The translations under genes and the position numbers were made by a program. Positions 1 through 8,375 of a stretch of 34,109 bases of DNA are shown here, in pieces (the first letter of the stretch is position 1; each line of letters opens with the position of its first letter). The stretch covers positions 1 through 34,109 of the forward strand of contig JAJTEH010000022.1 in the NCBI GenBank assembly GCA_021298355.1. The letters are read 5' to 3'. The notes under the pieces were generated by a model, which made no database searches, was not told where the DNA came from, and worked only from the letters and a program-made list of their open reading frames with translations. Origin of the DNA: Flammeovirgaceae bacterium (GTDB taxonomy: Bacteria; Bacteroidota; Bacteroidia; Cytophagales; Cyclobacteriaceae).

Positions 1-728
1 CAATTCGCAAAGCGTTTATTCCGCGCAGTTCCGATTATTTAATTTTATCGGCCGACTACTCGCAAATTGAATTGCGCATTGCGGCTGCATTCGCCAAAGA
101 TGCTACCATGATCGAAGCCTTTAAAAACAAACGCGATATACATGCTACCACAGCCGCAAAAGTTTTTAAAGTTGATTTAGAAAACGTAACGCCCGATATG
201 CGCAGAAAAGCTAAAGAAGTAAACTTTGGCATTTTATATGGAAGTACAGCGTTTGGTTTATCGCAAAACCTGGGTATAAGCAGAACAGAAGCTTCAGAAA
301 TTATTGAGGCGTACTTTAAGGAATTCGCAGGCATCAAACGATACATGGATGATTCCATCAACCACGCCCGCGAAACAGAATATGTAGAAACTATTTTAGG
401 AAGAAGAAGATATTTACGCGACATCAATTCTAAAAATGTAACCACACGAGGATTTGCAGAACGCAATGCCATTAACGCTCCTATACAAGGCAGTGCAGCT
501 GACATTATCAAAGTAGCGATGATTACTATTCAAGAATGGTTGAAACGTGAAAAACTGCAAACCAAAATGATTATGCAAGTGCATGATGAATTGGTTTTTG
601 ATGTGCATAAGCAAGAAGTAGACTATGTAAAAGAAAAAGTGATACGCCTGATGAAATATGCCATTCAGTTAGAAGTACCTATGGAAGTAGAGGCAGGAGT
701 AGGTAACAATTGGTTAGAAGCACATTAA
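1..728 (+). CDS. polA: DNA polymerase I, C-terminal part (5' truncated by window edge)
   Basis: Replication and repair DNA polymerase; only the C-terminal polymerase domain is present, in frame from base 3. Palm motif A (DYSQIELR) is encoded at about 54-77, with the catalytic Asp. The fingers O-helix/motif B follows (RRKAKEVNFGILYG, with the conserved Arg, Lys and Tyr), and motif C (QVHDELVFDV, second catalytic Asp) lies near residue 190 of the visible part. The protein ends in GNNWLEAH, a usual family C-terminus. The 5'-3' exonuclease and any proofreading domain lie outside the window. The gene ends 2 bp before a convergent gene, and no clear terminator is seen between them. Confidence 0.97.
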   Translation, partial: IRKAFIPRSSDYLILSADYSQIELRIAAAFAKDATMIEAFKNKRDIHATTAAKVFKVDLENVTPDMRRKAKEVNFGILYGSTAFGLSQNLGISRTEASEIIEAYFKEFAGIKRYMDDSINHARETEYVETILGRRRYLRDINSKNVTTRGFAERNAINAPIQGSAADIIKVAMITIQEWLKREKLQTKMIMQVHDELVFDVHKQEVDYVKEKVIRLMKYAIQLEVPMEVEAGVGNNWLEAH

Positions 729-730
729 GT

Positions 731-2512
731 TTATAAAAAGCGAATGCCTACTTTTGCACCAAACCAACCTTGGTAATTATACCTATCATTTAATTCTCCT
801 TTTGTTATTACTGTAGGTTTTGCATAAGTAAATAAATCAGCATGGTTTTGGAAAGCTGAATCAAAAATTCGCAAGTTATAAGTTGCTCCTGCTGTGAGCG
901 AAAGATTTTTAGTCAAATGAAAATCAAACCCCACATACAACCTATTAATTAAATTTAGTTTTTCAACATTTCCTTTAACCAATTGATTGGCTGTTGCATC
1001 GATATTTAACGAAAGCCATTTTGTTATTTTAGGTGCTGTTCCTAAACCATAACCAAACATCCACGTTACGGTATCGGCTGAACTTGGTCTTACACCTGCT
1101 GTAAAAATGTTATACAATTTATGTACTCCAGTGCGAAATGAAATATGAACTGGCATAATCTCATCCGCTGCTATTTCAATTTTATGATACCCTTTGCCAA
1201 CAAAACTCAACAAACCAAAAGGAACCCCCGAAACAGAATCGGCAATGTTTAGTAAACCAACTTGCGAACCCTTTATTTTATTTCCAACATTAAGTAAACC
1301 GGAAACTTGCGAACCATATAGCCTACCGGTATTGATGTTTATTAATCCTGCAACTTGTGCTCCACGGTGTTTTTTTGTAGAAAAGTTAATGAGGCCTGCA
1401 ACCTGTGCTCCTTCATACCCTTTCATGGCGGTATTGATTAATCCGGCTAACTGTGCGCCCGAACTATTCTCAGCATTCATGTTGACTAAACCGGCCAACT
1501 GTATAGCATTTGTTGCGTCAACATTTACATTGAATAAACCAGCCGATTGAAAATCTTTAGTTGGGCCGAGATTAACATTGAAGAGTCCGGCAAATTGCGC
1601 GCCTTGTGTTGTACCACCATTTAAGTTAAATAAACCCGCAAACTGTCCGTATTGAACATCACCCCTGTCTATATTAAATAAACCACCAAACTCTGCTCCT
1701 GTTGTTCCCGCAGAATAGCCACCTAAAATATTGAGCGAAAGATCATTCACTACGTTGCCACTTAATTTGTGATTAGTGCCTACAAAAGGAACAAAAGAAA
1801 CCTGCCAACTTCTGTGCAAGGTGTCTCTGATGTTGGTAAGGTTTATATTACCAACAGAAGTTTTCGTTAGTTTCCAGAATCGGTTTACCTTACTATCTAC
1901 ACTATCGGTAAATTTTTTCCATTTCACTTTGTCTACACCCAATGAAACGGAATTGAAAGAAGATTTTTTTCCGGATACTTTTAAAGTTGATGTTTCGTAT
2001 TGACTTTTTTGTACTGCAATTTCTAGTTGTTCTTTGCTCTTCTCTTTATCAATACTTAATTGAAAATATCCATACTCATCGGTAATAGCAGAACGCAAAG
2101 AAACAGGATCGTAAACACTTACTGCTTTTAATCTTTCTCCGGTTTTATTATCAGTTATATATCCGCTTACTACAATTTCTTTGTCAGCCGCTTTGCTTAA
2201 AATGATATAGTTTTTTTTCTGTTTGTATTGAATTGATCCATCAAATAACAGCTCTAAAGTTTCGCGAACAGATTTTTGTTGAACGGATATACTTTTTACT
2301 TCTTTGGATTGAAAAGCTTTTGATGAATATGAAAATGTAAAACCTCCCGTTTGTCCTATGGATTTTAAAATATCTGCAATTTTTTGATCTTTTGCTTCTA
2401 TAGAAATAATTCTTTCCAATGGAGGAAGGGCACCTTGTGCCAACACAATGGTGCTAAAAACAAAAAGTACAAACAAAGTAACAATCCCATTTTTCATGTT
2501 ATTGGCATGCAT
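731..2512 (-). CDS. STN / carboxypeptidase-regulatory-like protein with AGLxN surface repeats
   Basis: Predicted secreted or outer-membrane protein of 593 aa. It has a signal peptide (about 6-25, ending STIVLAQ), an STN (secretin/TonB short N-terminal) domain at about 33-106, a carboxypeptidase-D regulatory-like beta domain at about 113-185, a linker, then about eleven short repeats of consensus QxAGLxN (274-436). The end (450-593) is beta-rich and amphipathic, finishing in VGIRFL, like an outer-membrane strand. The repeats resemble the LA_2272-type surface repeats named in Leptospira. It is the last gene of a sigma/FecR operon, where a TonB-dependent receptor usually sits, so I infer it is the signal-input or target protein. 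The start at 2512 overlaps fecR by 14 bp. A second Met at 2497 gives a cleaner signal peptide and may be the real start. Confidence 0.8.
   Translation of the reverse strand: MHANNMKNGIVTLFVLFVFSTIVLAQGALPPLERIISIEAKDQKIADILKSIGQTGGFTFSYSSKAFQSKEVKSISVQQKSVRETLELLFDGSIQYKQKKNYIILSKAADKEIVVSGYITDNKTGERLKAVSVYDPVSLRSAITDEYGYFQLSIDKEKSKEQLEIAVQKSQYETSTLKVSGKKSSFNSVSLGVDKVKWKKFTDSVDSKVNRFWKLTKTSVGNINLTNIRDTLHRSWQVSFVPFVGTNHKLSGNVVNDLSLNILGGYSAGTTGAEFGGLFNIDRGDVQYGQFAGLFNLNGGTTQGAQFAGLFNVNLGPTKDFQSAGLFNVNVDATNAIQLAGLVNMNAENSSGAQLAGLINTAMKGYEGAQVAGLINFSTKKHRGAQVAGLININTGRLYGSQVSGLLNVGNKIKGSQVGLLNIADSVSGVPFGLLSFVGKGYHKIEIAADEIMPVHISFRTGVHKLYNIFTAGVRPSSADTVTWMFGYGLGTAPKITKWLSLNIDATANQLVKGNVEKLNLINRLYVGFDFHLTKNLSLTAGATYNLRIFDSAFQNHADLFTYAKPTVITKGELNDRYNYQGWFGAKVGIRFL
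1205..1693 (-). repeat. Tandem 16-residue (48-nt) protein repeat array
   Basis: It encodes repeated QxAGLxN units. Taking the first residue of each, the units start at protein residues 274, 290, 306, 322, 338, 354, 370, 386 and 402, an exact 16-residue period. Shorter units follow at 417 and 431. The Gly, Leu and Asn positions are nearly invariant while the intervening 8-9 residues vary. This suggests stacked beta-strand turns (beta-solenoid or barrel-like). DNA identity between units is moderate, so the array looks old and under protein-level constraint. Confidence 0.85.
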
Positions 2513-3473
2513 TTCCTTTTAATAAAACGGAATCTCCTTTGTCCTCAAAAGTTAACCCTAACGTTTCTGCTATAATTTCAGCGATGGTTTCTATCTCTTC
2601 TCCTTCAAATGTTACGGTTACTTTACAATTTTTAATGGCATCATCTACCTTAATTGGCTTTTCATAAATCGCGTTTAATGCCTGTACTACTTCGGCTAAA
2701 CTAGTTTCTTCAAAAACAAAATTTCTATTGGCATAGGCTACCACATTCGTATCTGGTTTATCTATTGCAAAAGATTTTAAGTTTTTGTTATATAAACCTT
2801 TCATGCCGGCTTTAAGTGTAATTCCTTTTTGGTCGGCCGTGTAAAACATTACTTCTCCATCCAACACGGTAACCTCAATTGTGTTTTGTTCAGGATAAGC
2901 CTTTACATTAAAAACTGTTCCAATATCTTTGATAAAAGTTTCTCCGGCCTGCACAATCAGTTCATCCGATTTTTCATTGCTAACGATAAACTTTGCTTCG
3001 CCATTTAGTTTCAACAATTTTTTACTTCCTCCTCTTTTCAATTCAATTGCCAACGCAGATTGTTTGTTCAGAACTACCGTTGTGCCATCGGGTAAAGTAT
3101 CTTTCACAATAGCATTTTCAGCAGTTACATTTAATCTTTCTACTTTAATAAATTGTTGATACAACAACCAACCCGAAATAAACAAAACACTAATCGCTGC
3201 AGCATATCTTAAAAACTGTGTTGGGAATAAAGTGCGTGTTTTCTTTTGATCTATATGTTGCGCTACTTTTTGCCAGGCTGCATCGGTATTATAAACACGG
3301 TCTGATTTTACTTGCGCAGCACGCTCAAAAATTGTTTTAAGTTGATTAAAATATTTTTCGTTTGCCTCATTTTCTTTACGCCATTGCAATAACCACTCAG
3401 CCTCTTGCAAAGTAGTTTCGGCATGTAAGTATTTGCCGATGAGTTCGTCAATATCGTAAGGCAGTTTACTCAA
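2499..3473 (-). CDS. FecR-family anti-sigma factor
   Basis: Inner-membrane regulator of 324 aa that holds and activates the ECF sigma factor encoded upstream. The cytoplasmic N-terminus (1-85) carries the helical sigma-binding region with a WxxWRKENEANEKYF-type segment. One membrane helix lies at about 88-108. The periplasmic FecR beta domain follows (about 115-215, including DGTTVVLNKQSAL), then a C-terminal STN-like/DUF4974 domain (about 255-320). The start is TTG, sharing TTGA with the sigma stop codon, so translation is probably coupled. By family knowledge its periplasmic end senses a partner with an STN domain. Here that partner is the next gene, which carries an STN domain but no TonB-dependent barrel. 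Confidence 0.9.
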   Translation of the reverse strand: MSKLPYDIDELIGKYLHAETTLQEAEWLLQWRKENEANEKYFNQLKTIFERAAQVKSDRVYNTDAAWQKVAQHIDQKKTRTLFPTQFLRYAAAISVLFISGWLLYQQFIKVERLNVTAENAIVKDTLPDGTTVVLNKQSALAIELKRGGSKKLLKLNGEAKFIVSNEKSDELIVQAGETFIKDIGTVFNVKAYPEQNTIEVTVLDGEVMFYTADQKGITLKAGMKGLYNKNLKSFAIDKPDTNVVAYANRNFVFEETSLAEVVQALNAIYEKPIKVDDAIKNCKVTVTFEGEEIETIAEIIAETLGLTFEDKGDSVLLKGNACQ

Positions 3474-4048
3474 TCTAAAAGTCCTTTAAACAATAATAAA
3501 ATAACGGGAAGATAATCGCTTAATTCTTCTCGCATAATTTTCAATGCTTTGCCAATTTGGTTTTCTACCGTTTTAACTGAAATCTGTAATTGGTCGGCAA
3601 TCTCTTGGTATTTTAATTCTTCGAATCTGCTCATCGTAAAAACCAGTCGGCACTGTTCGGGTAATTTTTGCATGGCTTCGCCAATTTTCAATTCTAATTC
3701 ATCGGCCAATATTTTTGATGACGTGCCCTCGTAGCCTTCTTTGTTTACCCACAAAGTATGGTTGGCGTGTTCTTGTTTTACTTTTTCGTGTTTGATAATG
3801 TTTAAGCAACGGTTACGAATAGTTTGGTAGAGATACGATTTTAAAGAAACGGTAATAGATAACTCTGTTCGTTTGTCCCAGATACCTGTAAAAGAAGCTT
3901 GTACAACCTCCTCAGCCTCGTCATGGTCGGCCAAAAAAGTATAGGCATAGCGGCACAAAGCTTGGTAATATTCTCGAAAAACCATTTCAAAAGCAGTTTC
4001 ATCGCCTTGTCGTATGGCATCCAATTGTTGAGAAGGGAAAACTTGCAC
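3470..4048 (-). CDS. ECF RNA polymerase sigma-70 factor (FecI-like, Bacteroides expansion type)
   Basis: Alternative sigma factor of 192 aa. Region 2 spans about 25-95 (FREYYQALCRYAYTFL, then the DHDEAEEVVQASF helix that binds core and the -10 element). Region 4 spans about 125-180 (LPEQCRLVFTMSRFEELKYQEIA followed by a helix-turn-helix with SVKTVENQIGKALK). The C-terminus is short and hydrophobic. The start is GTG, with no in-frame ATG nearby. It heads a three-gene operon with fecR and the STN-repeat protein, the usual arrangement for cell-surface signalling in this phylum. The target promoters cannot be told from the window; autoregulation is possible. Confidence 0.93.
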   Translation of the reverse strand: MQVFPSQQLDAIRQGDETAFEMVFREYYQALCRYAYTFLADHDEAEEVVQASFTGIWDKRTELSITVSLKSYLYQTIRNRCLNIIKHEKVKQEHANHTLWVNKEGYEGTSSKILADELELKIGEAMQKLPEQCRLVFTMSRFEELKYQEIADQLQISVKTVENQIGKALKIMREELSDYLPVILLLFKGLLD

Positions 4049-4074
4049 TGCTTTGTTGGTTACAATGCAACATA

Positions 4075-4102
4075 CGAAAATAAGCGGTTTCGGTTATGAC
4101 AA
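4075..4102 (-). promoter_or_regulatory. Candidate promoter for the sigma/FecR operon
   Basis: Read on the minus strand, a TTG (4102-4100) is followed after 17 nt by TATTTTCG (4082-4075). This is one mismatch from the Bacteroidota -7 element TAnnTTTG, at the expected spacing from a -33 TTG. Transcription would begin about 20 nt before the GTG start. It rests on sequence match only. Confidence 0.4.
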
Positions 4103-4147
4103 CCTTAAGCGGGTTTACCCCTATGGCAATGGTTTATTTAATAAGAT

Positions 4148-4180
4148 AAAAAGGATTATTTAGCCTTTGGCTTTTTCCTT
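4148..4180 (-). terminator. Weak candidate terminator after the lptC operon
   Basis: On the minus strand a short AGCC-AAA-GGCT hairpin (4172-4162) lies inside an outer AAGGA/TCCTT pairing and is followed by a run of five T. The stem is short, so this is tentative. Confidence 0.3.
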
Positions 4181-4188
4181 ATGGAGTT

Positions 4189-4416
4189 CTATCGTTTGTT
4201 TTTTTGCTTTTTAGTTTTGCCTGCCTGTTGCTTTCCTTCTTGCCCGGCTTTTTTCATGTTGGTAGTTACCCTTCGGTAAACTAAAAAAAAGAATAAGATG
4301 GTAGAAATCATTACTGCCCAATACCCGTTGGCAAAACCGTAGGTCATAATCTGATGCAAACCCATGATAAAAAACGCAGCAGAAGCTGCAAGTAAGAGTG
4401 CGTCTGTTAACTTCAT
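4189..4416 (-). CDS. Small two-helix membrane protein, unknown function
   Basis: Not recognised. The 75-aa product has two predicted membrane helices (about 4-22 and 33-48) and a strongly basic cytoplasmic tail (about 49-75, mostly Lys, Gln and Arg). Its ATG overlaps the lptC stop codon by 4 bp (ATGA), so the two are probably translated together and it may work at the inner membrane near the LPS export machinery. That role is inferred from position only. Confidence 0.6.
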   Translation of the reverse strand: MKLTDALLLAASAAFFIMGLHQIMTYGFANGYWAVMISTILFFFLVYRRVTTNMKKAGQEGKQQAGKTKKQKNKR

Positions 4417-4937
4417 TGGTCTTCTTTTACTTCAAAATCTCCGGTTACAGTTTGCATTTCGAAATCGCTAAGGTCTTGCTTGGCGTTCATGCCTTGTCCG
4501 TAGATTACATCTCTTTGTTGCCTGATCGTTACAAATTTTTCAGTGAAAATCTTTTTGTCAATTGGTTTCCAAAACAATTCTTCGGTGTTTAGTTGTTCGT
4601 CTTTTAAAAGATTTTTTACAATTACATCGCCTCTGCCACGCCATTGATTTTCTTTTTTAAAGAAATAAGCGTGATTAGCTTTTAGAGTAGACTCTAACCG
4701 GCCCGTTACATCGTAAAATTCCATATAAATACCTTTCGGAAATTCCCTGTCGCCATCCATAAACTCATAAACCATAGCGGCTTTCATTTTTACTTTTACA
4801 AGGTTTTCTTCTGTGTAAAATAATTCCATGTTTTCCACCTCGCGTAACGGTCCTTTATACTCTTGTGGCTCCTTGTTTTCTACAGGGGCACAAGCGTATG
4901 TACAGATTGCAAATACTGGAATAAGAATTCTTTTCAT
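4413..4937 (-). CDS. lptC: LPS export ABC transporter periplasmic protein LptC (lipoprotein form)
   Basis: LptC passes lipopolysaccharide from the LptBFG transporter to the periplasmic LptA bridge. The 174-aa protein has a lipoprotein signal with Cys at about residue 16 (CTYAC), rather than the membrane anchor of the E. coli protein, as is common in this phylum. The rest is the beta-jellyroll LptC/OstA pattern: YTEENLVKVKMKAA, then GIYMEFYDVTGRLESTLKA, then GDVIVKNLLKDEQLNTEELFWKP, and an ending with GQGMNAKQDLSDFEMQTVTG. It follows the coaX-barrel-TPR operon but is separated by a terminator, so it is likely transcribed on its own with the small membrane protein. Confidence 0.88.
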   Translation of the reverse strand: MKRILIPVFAICTYACAPVENKEPQEYKGPLREVENMELFYTEENLVKVKMKAAMVYEFMDGDREFPKGIYMEFYDVTGRLESTLKANHAYFFKKENQWRGRGDVIVKNLLKDEQLNTEELFWKPIDKKIFTEKFVTIRQQRDVIYGQGMNAKQDLSDFEMQTVTGDFEVKEDQ

Positions 4938-5003
4938 ATCGAAGATTTCGTGGTGGCGGTTAACCCCTTGAGTAATCTTTTATTTAAAAAAATTACCTAA
5001 AAC

Positions 5004-5032
5004 AAAAAAGCCATCCTCCTAAGGATGGCTTT
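5004..5032 (-). terminator. Intrinsic terminator of the coaX-barrel-TPR operon
   Basis: A perfect stem AAAGCCATCC / GGATGGCTTT (5007-5016 with 5023-5032, 6-nt loop) is followed on the minus strand by six T (5009-5004). It lies 17 nt past the TPR gene stop. The same stem sequence is reused after gldN. Confidence 0.85.
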
Positions 5033-5048
5033 GCTTGTTTGGTATTGT

Positions 5049-6374
5049 TTAATCTCTTGTGCGAACAGTAGTAGACTCGCCAATCCAGCAGCCTACGCTT
5101 ATAGACTGTCCTTGTTGGTAGTTCACTAAGAAGATATCTTCTTTAGAAGGGAAGGCTGATCTGGCTGCGCTCATTTTCTGAGTTGCTCCAGCTTTCGCGA
5201 AATAATCATACGCTAATAAATATACTGCGCGGTCGTCTGCCTGGTTTTCGCGTTTAGCACATTCGTTAAAGCTATTGTAGTACAAATCGCCAATTTTTTC
5301 GTACCCATCTTTATTAGCAGGATCTGTTTCAACTGCCTGGCGGAACAATCTTCTGGCTTCGGCTTTGCTGCCGCGTTTTCCTGCTATACTTCCTTGTAGC
5401 AATAGAACTTCTGCTTTGTCTTGATTACTTTTAGCTAAGGTAAATGCTTCTCCTAAATAAAATTCTGCCTTTTCGAAATTTTCTAAACTGGTGTAGCGCA
5501 TACCTAAATTTTTTGCCAAACCATAATCTTGCTCAACTTTATGAATGGCCTCTCCTGCCTCTAACCAAAGCGGATCATCAGTACACTTGTCTTTTAACAT
5601 GAAGGCAAAAATCTTCTTTGCTAATACAACATCGGTTGGGTTAGCTTTAAATTTAGGTGCTAAATTTTTTCTAACAAAGTTACAATCCACTTTTACCAAC
5701 GTTATTAAGATGGCGTCTACATCATCTTTATACTTAAGAAGTTTATCTGTTGGTTTTTGATCGGCAATAGCTTTTTTAATTTTTGCGTCAATTACGGCAG
5801 AAACTTTATCGTAACGAGCCAGTATTTGTTCTTCGTTTAAGTTTTTCAGTTTTAATGCGCCTACACGAACGGCTTGCATGTAAGGTACTAGCAATCCATC
5901 GCTTACGTTATTTCCATTTAATTCAAATGCTTTATCCATTAACGGCAAAACTTCGCCTGCTTTGGCACCATTTAAATTGAACTTGTAGAACGACAATGCT
6001 TTTCTGTTTATTACGCTTGCTTCTTCTCCACAATTTTGAATGCGCATATCGTAAACGATCATTAGCGAGTCTGCATATACTTGCTTTTTAGCAGGATCTT
6101 TTTCCTGATCTGCTAACTTATCAAACAATTCTGCACCTTGAATGTAAATGCTTGTGTTTAAGTTGGGTGCATTTTGCAATAACCACTGGTGTGGTGCAAT
6201 TGCTTGCTTATAATGACCATTCTTTACAGCGTCTGAATACAACACATTGCACTCCTCTGCCTTAGCTTTATTTTCGGGCCATTTCCATTCCTTACACTGC
6301 GCGTGTGCTTGCTCTACTGCAAAAAAACTTGCGGCTACGAAGGCAAGACTTAAAACATTGTTTCTCATTTTCAT
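5049..6374 (-). CDS. Secreted TPR-repeat protein
   Basis: The 441-aa protein has a signal peptide (about 1-25, ending EQAHAQ) and a helical body of tetratricopeptide-like repeats. The clearest are in the second half: NLGMRYTSLENFEKAEFYLGEAF, then AEVLLLQGSIAGKRGSKAEARRLFRQAVE, then GYEKIGDLYYNSFNECA. A Cys pair near the N-terminus (CKEW, EECN) and further Cys residues suggest disulphides in the periplasm. The function is not known. It is the third gene of an operon with coaX and an outer-membrane barrel protein (9-bp gap to the latter). I infer a periplasmic scaffold partnering that barrel. Confidence 0.75.
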   Translation of the reverse strand: MKMRNNVLSLAFVAASFFAVEQAHAQCKEWKWPENKAKAEECNVLYSDAVKNGHYKQAIAPHQWLLQNAPNLNTSIYIQGAELFDKLADQEKDPAKKQVYADSLMIVYDMRIQNCGEEASVINRKALSFYKFNLNGAKAGEVLPLMDKAFELNGNNVSDGLLVPYMQAVRVGALKLKNLNEEQILARYDKVSAVIDAKIKKAIADQKPTDKLLKYKDDVDAILITLVKVDCNFVRKNLAPKFKANPTDVVLAKKIFAFMLKDKCTDDPLWLEAGEAIHKVEQDYGLAKNLGMRYTSLENFEKAEFYLGEAFTLAKSNQDKAEVLLLQGSIAGKRGSKAEARRLFRQAVETDPANKDGYEKIGDLYYNSFNECAKRENQADDRAVYLLAYDYFAKAGATQKMSAARSAFPSKEDIFLVNYQQGQSISVGCWIGESTTVRTRD

Positions 6375-6382
6375 TTAGGTTT

Positions 6383-7657
6383 CTAGTCAAATTTTCTTTT
6401 AATAAACCACTGGTCGTTCAGGCTTAGGCCCAGGTAAAGTTTCCAATACTGCTCGCTTAACTGGTTGTCGCTTACATTTCCTCTTCTTCCTGTTCTAAGC
6501 CCGAGATCGATGCTTGATCTGCCGGCTGGTATGGAGAGTCCAAAATTAATGCCAAAATCAGATACGTTATTGCCGTTCACCAAAAAGGGAAGTTGTTCAT
6601 AACTAAATCCGGCTCGGTAAGTTATTCGTTTTAACAAATTTGTTGAGATGATATCTGGTATAATCTCTGCTCCTGCGGCTATCCTCCACGAGTTAGTCAA
6701 ACTTTTTTCTTCATCTTTATTTACCGATCTGAAATTGCGCCAATCTTGTAGTGTAATATCAATACCTGCGTTCCATTTTCTATCTCTCCCATACGATATA
6801 CCAAACCCTACTGTGGCTGGTAATGTTATGTTCCCGTTTAAAACACTTAATCGTTGGGTTAAAACAGTGTCGCCAGAAAGGGCATTGATCGTGTATAAAT
6901 CCGTTGTAAAATCGGTATTAAGCGAAGCCCTTACTTTGTACACAAAACCTACATTAAATCTGTGGTTTTTCTTGGTTAAAGAATCAATTGTATAGGCAAG
7001 GCCTATTCCTCCTTGAAATCCTTTTGCATAGGTGTCTTCCTTAATGCCCACGCGAAATCCTATTTGCTGATTTTCTGCTCGCGCCTGGCCATCATAAGAC
7101 TCAACAATATTGCCAAATAAGTACGATGCACTAACACCAACACTGAAATTTTGCGTGATAAGGAAACCGTTGTTCCAATACAACTCAGTAATTCCCCCGG
7201 TTCCTTCTTCTGATACCGGCACAGTTTGATTAGAATTTTCGATGGGTTCTGTATACGAAAAACTATAATTAACTTTTGAATATGGCCTGATGCCTATAGC
7301 TGTAGAAGCTTTTCTGAATTTAAGTGGAAATGCGAGCGCCAGATAATTGAGGTTTCCTCCTCTGGACTTACCGCTGGTGGTGCCGTTGGAAAGCGTAACA
7401 TCTTCTGCAATTATACCTGCCTGAAAAACCGAAAATACATTGTAAGGAAGAAGTGCCGGATTCTGGTTATTTAAAAACAATACCTGCGGCTGGCTATACC
7501 CAACACCGCCCATACCCTGGTTGTGTGCCATCGAACTACCAAATACATCGCCAATGCCAAAGGTTGTAAAAGGACTTTTAACAGCTTGTGCCGAAACCAA
7601 ATTGTATGTCAGTACAACCAGTGCTGTGCAAAAAATTACTTTAAAATTGACCGACAT
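6383..7657 (-). CDS. Outer-membrane beta-barrel protein, OmpP1/FadL-like
   Basis: The 424-aa protein has a signal peptide (about 1-23, ending NLVSAQ) followed by an N-terminal hatch-like region (FTTFGIGDVFGSSMAHNQGMGGVGYSQPQ, then NNQNPALLPYN). This is typical of Bacteroidota OmpP1/FadL-like and PorV-like barrels, and alternating amphipathic strands follow to the C-terminus. The cargo is unknown. The gene overlaps coaX by 17 bp and precedes the TPR gene by 8 bp, so it belongs to the coaX operon. The pairing of coaX with envelope genes recurs in this phylum to my knowledge, but the reason is unclear. Confidence 0.75.
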   Translation of the reverse strand: MSVNFKVIFCTALVVLTYNLVSAQAVKSPFTTFGIGDVFGSSMAHNQGMGGVGYSQPQVLFLNNQNPALLPYNVFSVFQAGIIAEDVTLSNGTTSGKSRGGNLNYLALAFPLKFRKASTAIGIRPYSKVNYSFSYTEPIENSNQTVPVSEEGTGGITELYWNNGFLITQNFSVGVSASYLFGNIVESYDGQARAENQQIGFRVGIKEDTYAKGFQGGIGLAYTIDSLTKKNHRFNVGFVYKVRASLNTDFTTDLYTINALSGDTVLTQRLSVLNGNITLPATVGFGISYGRDRKWNAGIDITLQDWRNFRSVNKDEEKSLTNSWRIAAGAEIIPDIISTNLLKRITYRAGFSYEQLPFLVNGNNVSDFGINFGLSIPAGRSSIDLGLRTGRRGNVSDNQLSEQYWKLYLGLSLNDQWFIKRKFD

Positions 7658-8375
7658 TATGCTGTAAAATGCTGTTTAAACCTCTTAATACCATATTTTG
7701 GACCGCAAATATGGCCCCTTTCAGTTGTTTTTCAAAAAATTGCGTATCGCCACCGCATAATATCACCTTCATTTTGCCAAATTTTTCTCTATAACGCTCT
7801 ATAATGCCTTCTATTTCAGTTAGAGTGCCGTAAGCAACTCCACTTTGCATACACGTTATCGTGCTCTCGCCTACTAGTTCTGCATTCGGGTTAAACTCAA
7901 CAACGGGTAATTTTGCAGTAAATTGATGCATAGCTTTTAATCGCATCAAAATGCCTGGCGAAATTCCACCACCAAAGTAAATGCCATCGGCAGAAACAAA
8001 ATCGTAAGTGATGCAAGTTCCGGCATCAATAACCAAACAAGCATCCGCAGGAAACATTTGTTTGGCACCGCATACTGCTGCCAACCTATCCATGCCTAAA
8101 GTATGGGGTGTTGCATAGTTATTTTGTATCGGAACAGGTAATGTACTGGTGAGTTGAAAAACATTTCCTTTACCCTGCAAAGCTTCCATCCATGCCTCAG
8201 GGTTTGCGCGAACGGTGCTGTAAATGGCGTGTGTAAATTGTATAGATTGAAGAAATGAAATCAAGTTTCCTTCGTGAACAAACGTTTGTTCCTTTATGAG
8301 TTCGTGTTGATTGAAAATTCCTACCTTCGCGACCGAATTGCCAATATCTAATACGAGTTGTTGTACGTGCTGCAT
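7641..8375 (-). CDS. coaX: Type III pantothenate kinase
   Basis: It phosphorylates pantothenate in the first step of coenzyme A synthesis; the type III enzyme needs a monovalent cation and is not inhibited by CoA. The ASKHA-fold motifs are in order: N-terminal phosphate loop LVLDIGNSVAKVG, the TPHTLGMDRLAA segment that contacts pantothenate, central DAGTCITYDFV (second phosphate loop with catalytic Asp), and GGGISPG. The length of 244 aa from the ATG at 8375 fits the family. An upstream TTG would add 14 unlikely residues, so I chose the ATG. It heads an operon with the barrel and TPR genes. Confidence 0.94.
   Translation of the reverse strand: MQHVQQLVLDIGNSVAKVGIFNQHELIKEQTFVHEGNLISFLQSIQFTHAIYSTVRANPEAWMEALQGKGNVFQLTSTLPVPIQNNYATPHTLGMDRLAAVCGAKQMFPADACLVIDAGTCITYDFVSADGIYFGGGISPGILMRLKAMHQFTAKLPVVEFNPNAELVGESTITCMQSGVAYGTLTEIEGIIERYREKFGKMKVILCGGDTQFFEKQLKGAIFAVQNMVLRGLNSILQHNVGQF

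Noticed and set aside
1194-1550. Plus-strand ORF rich in Pro, Cys and Ala opposite the repeat array
   Set aside because: It is the antisense of the AGLxN repeats; its periodic composition is explained by the repeat on the other strand.
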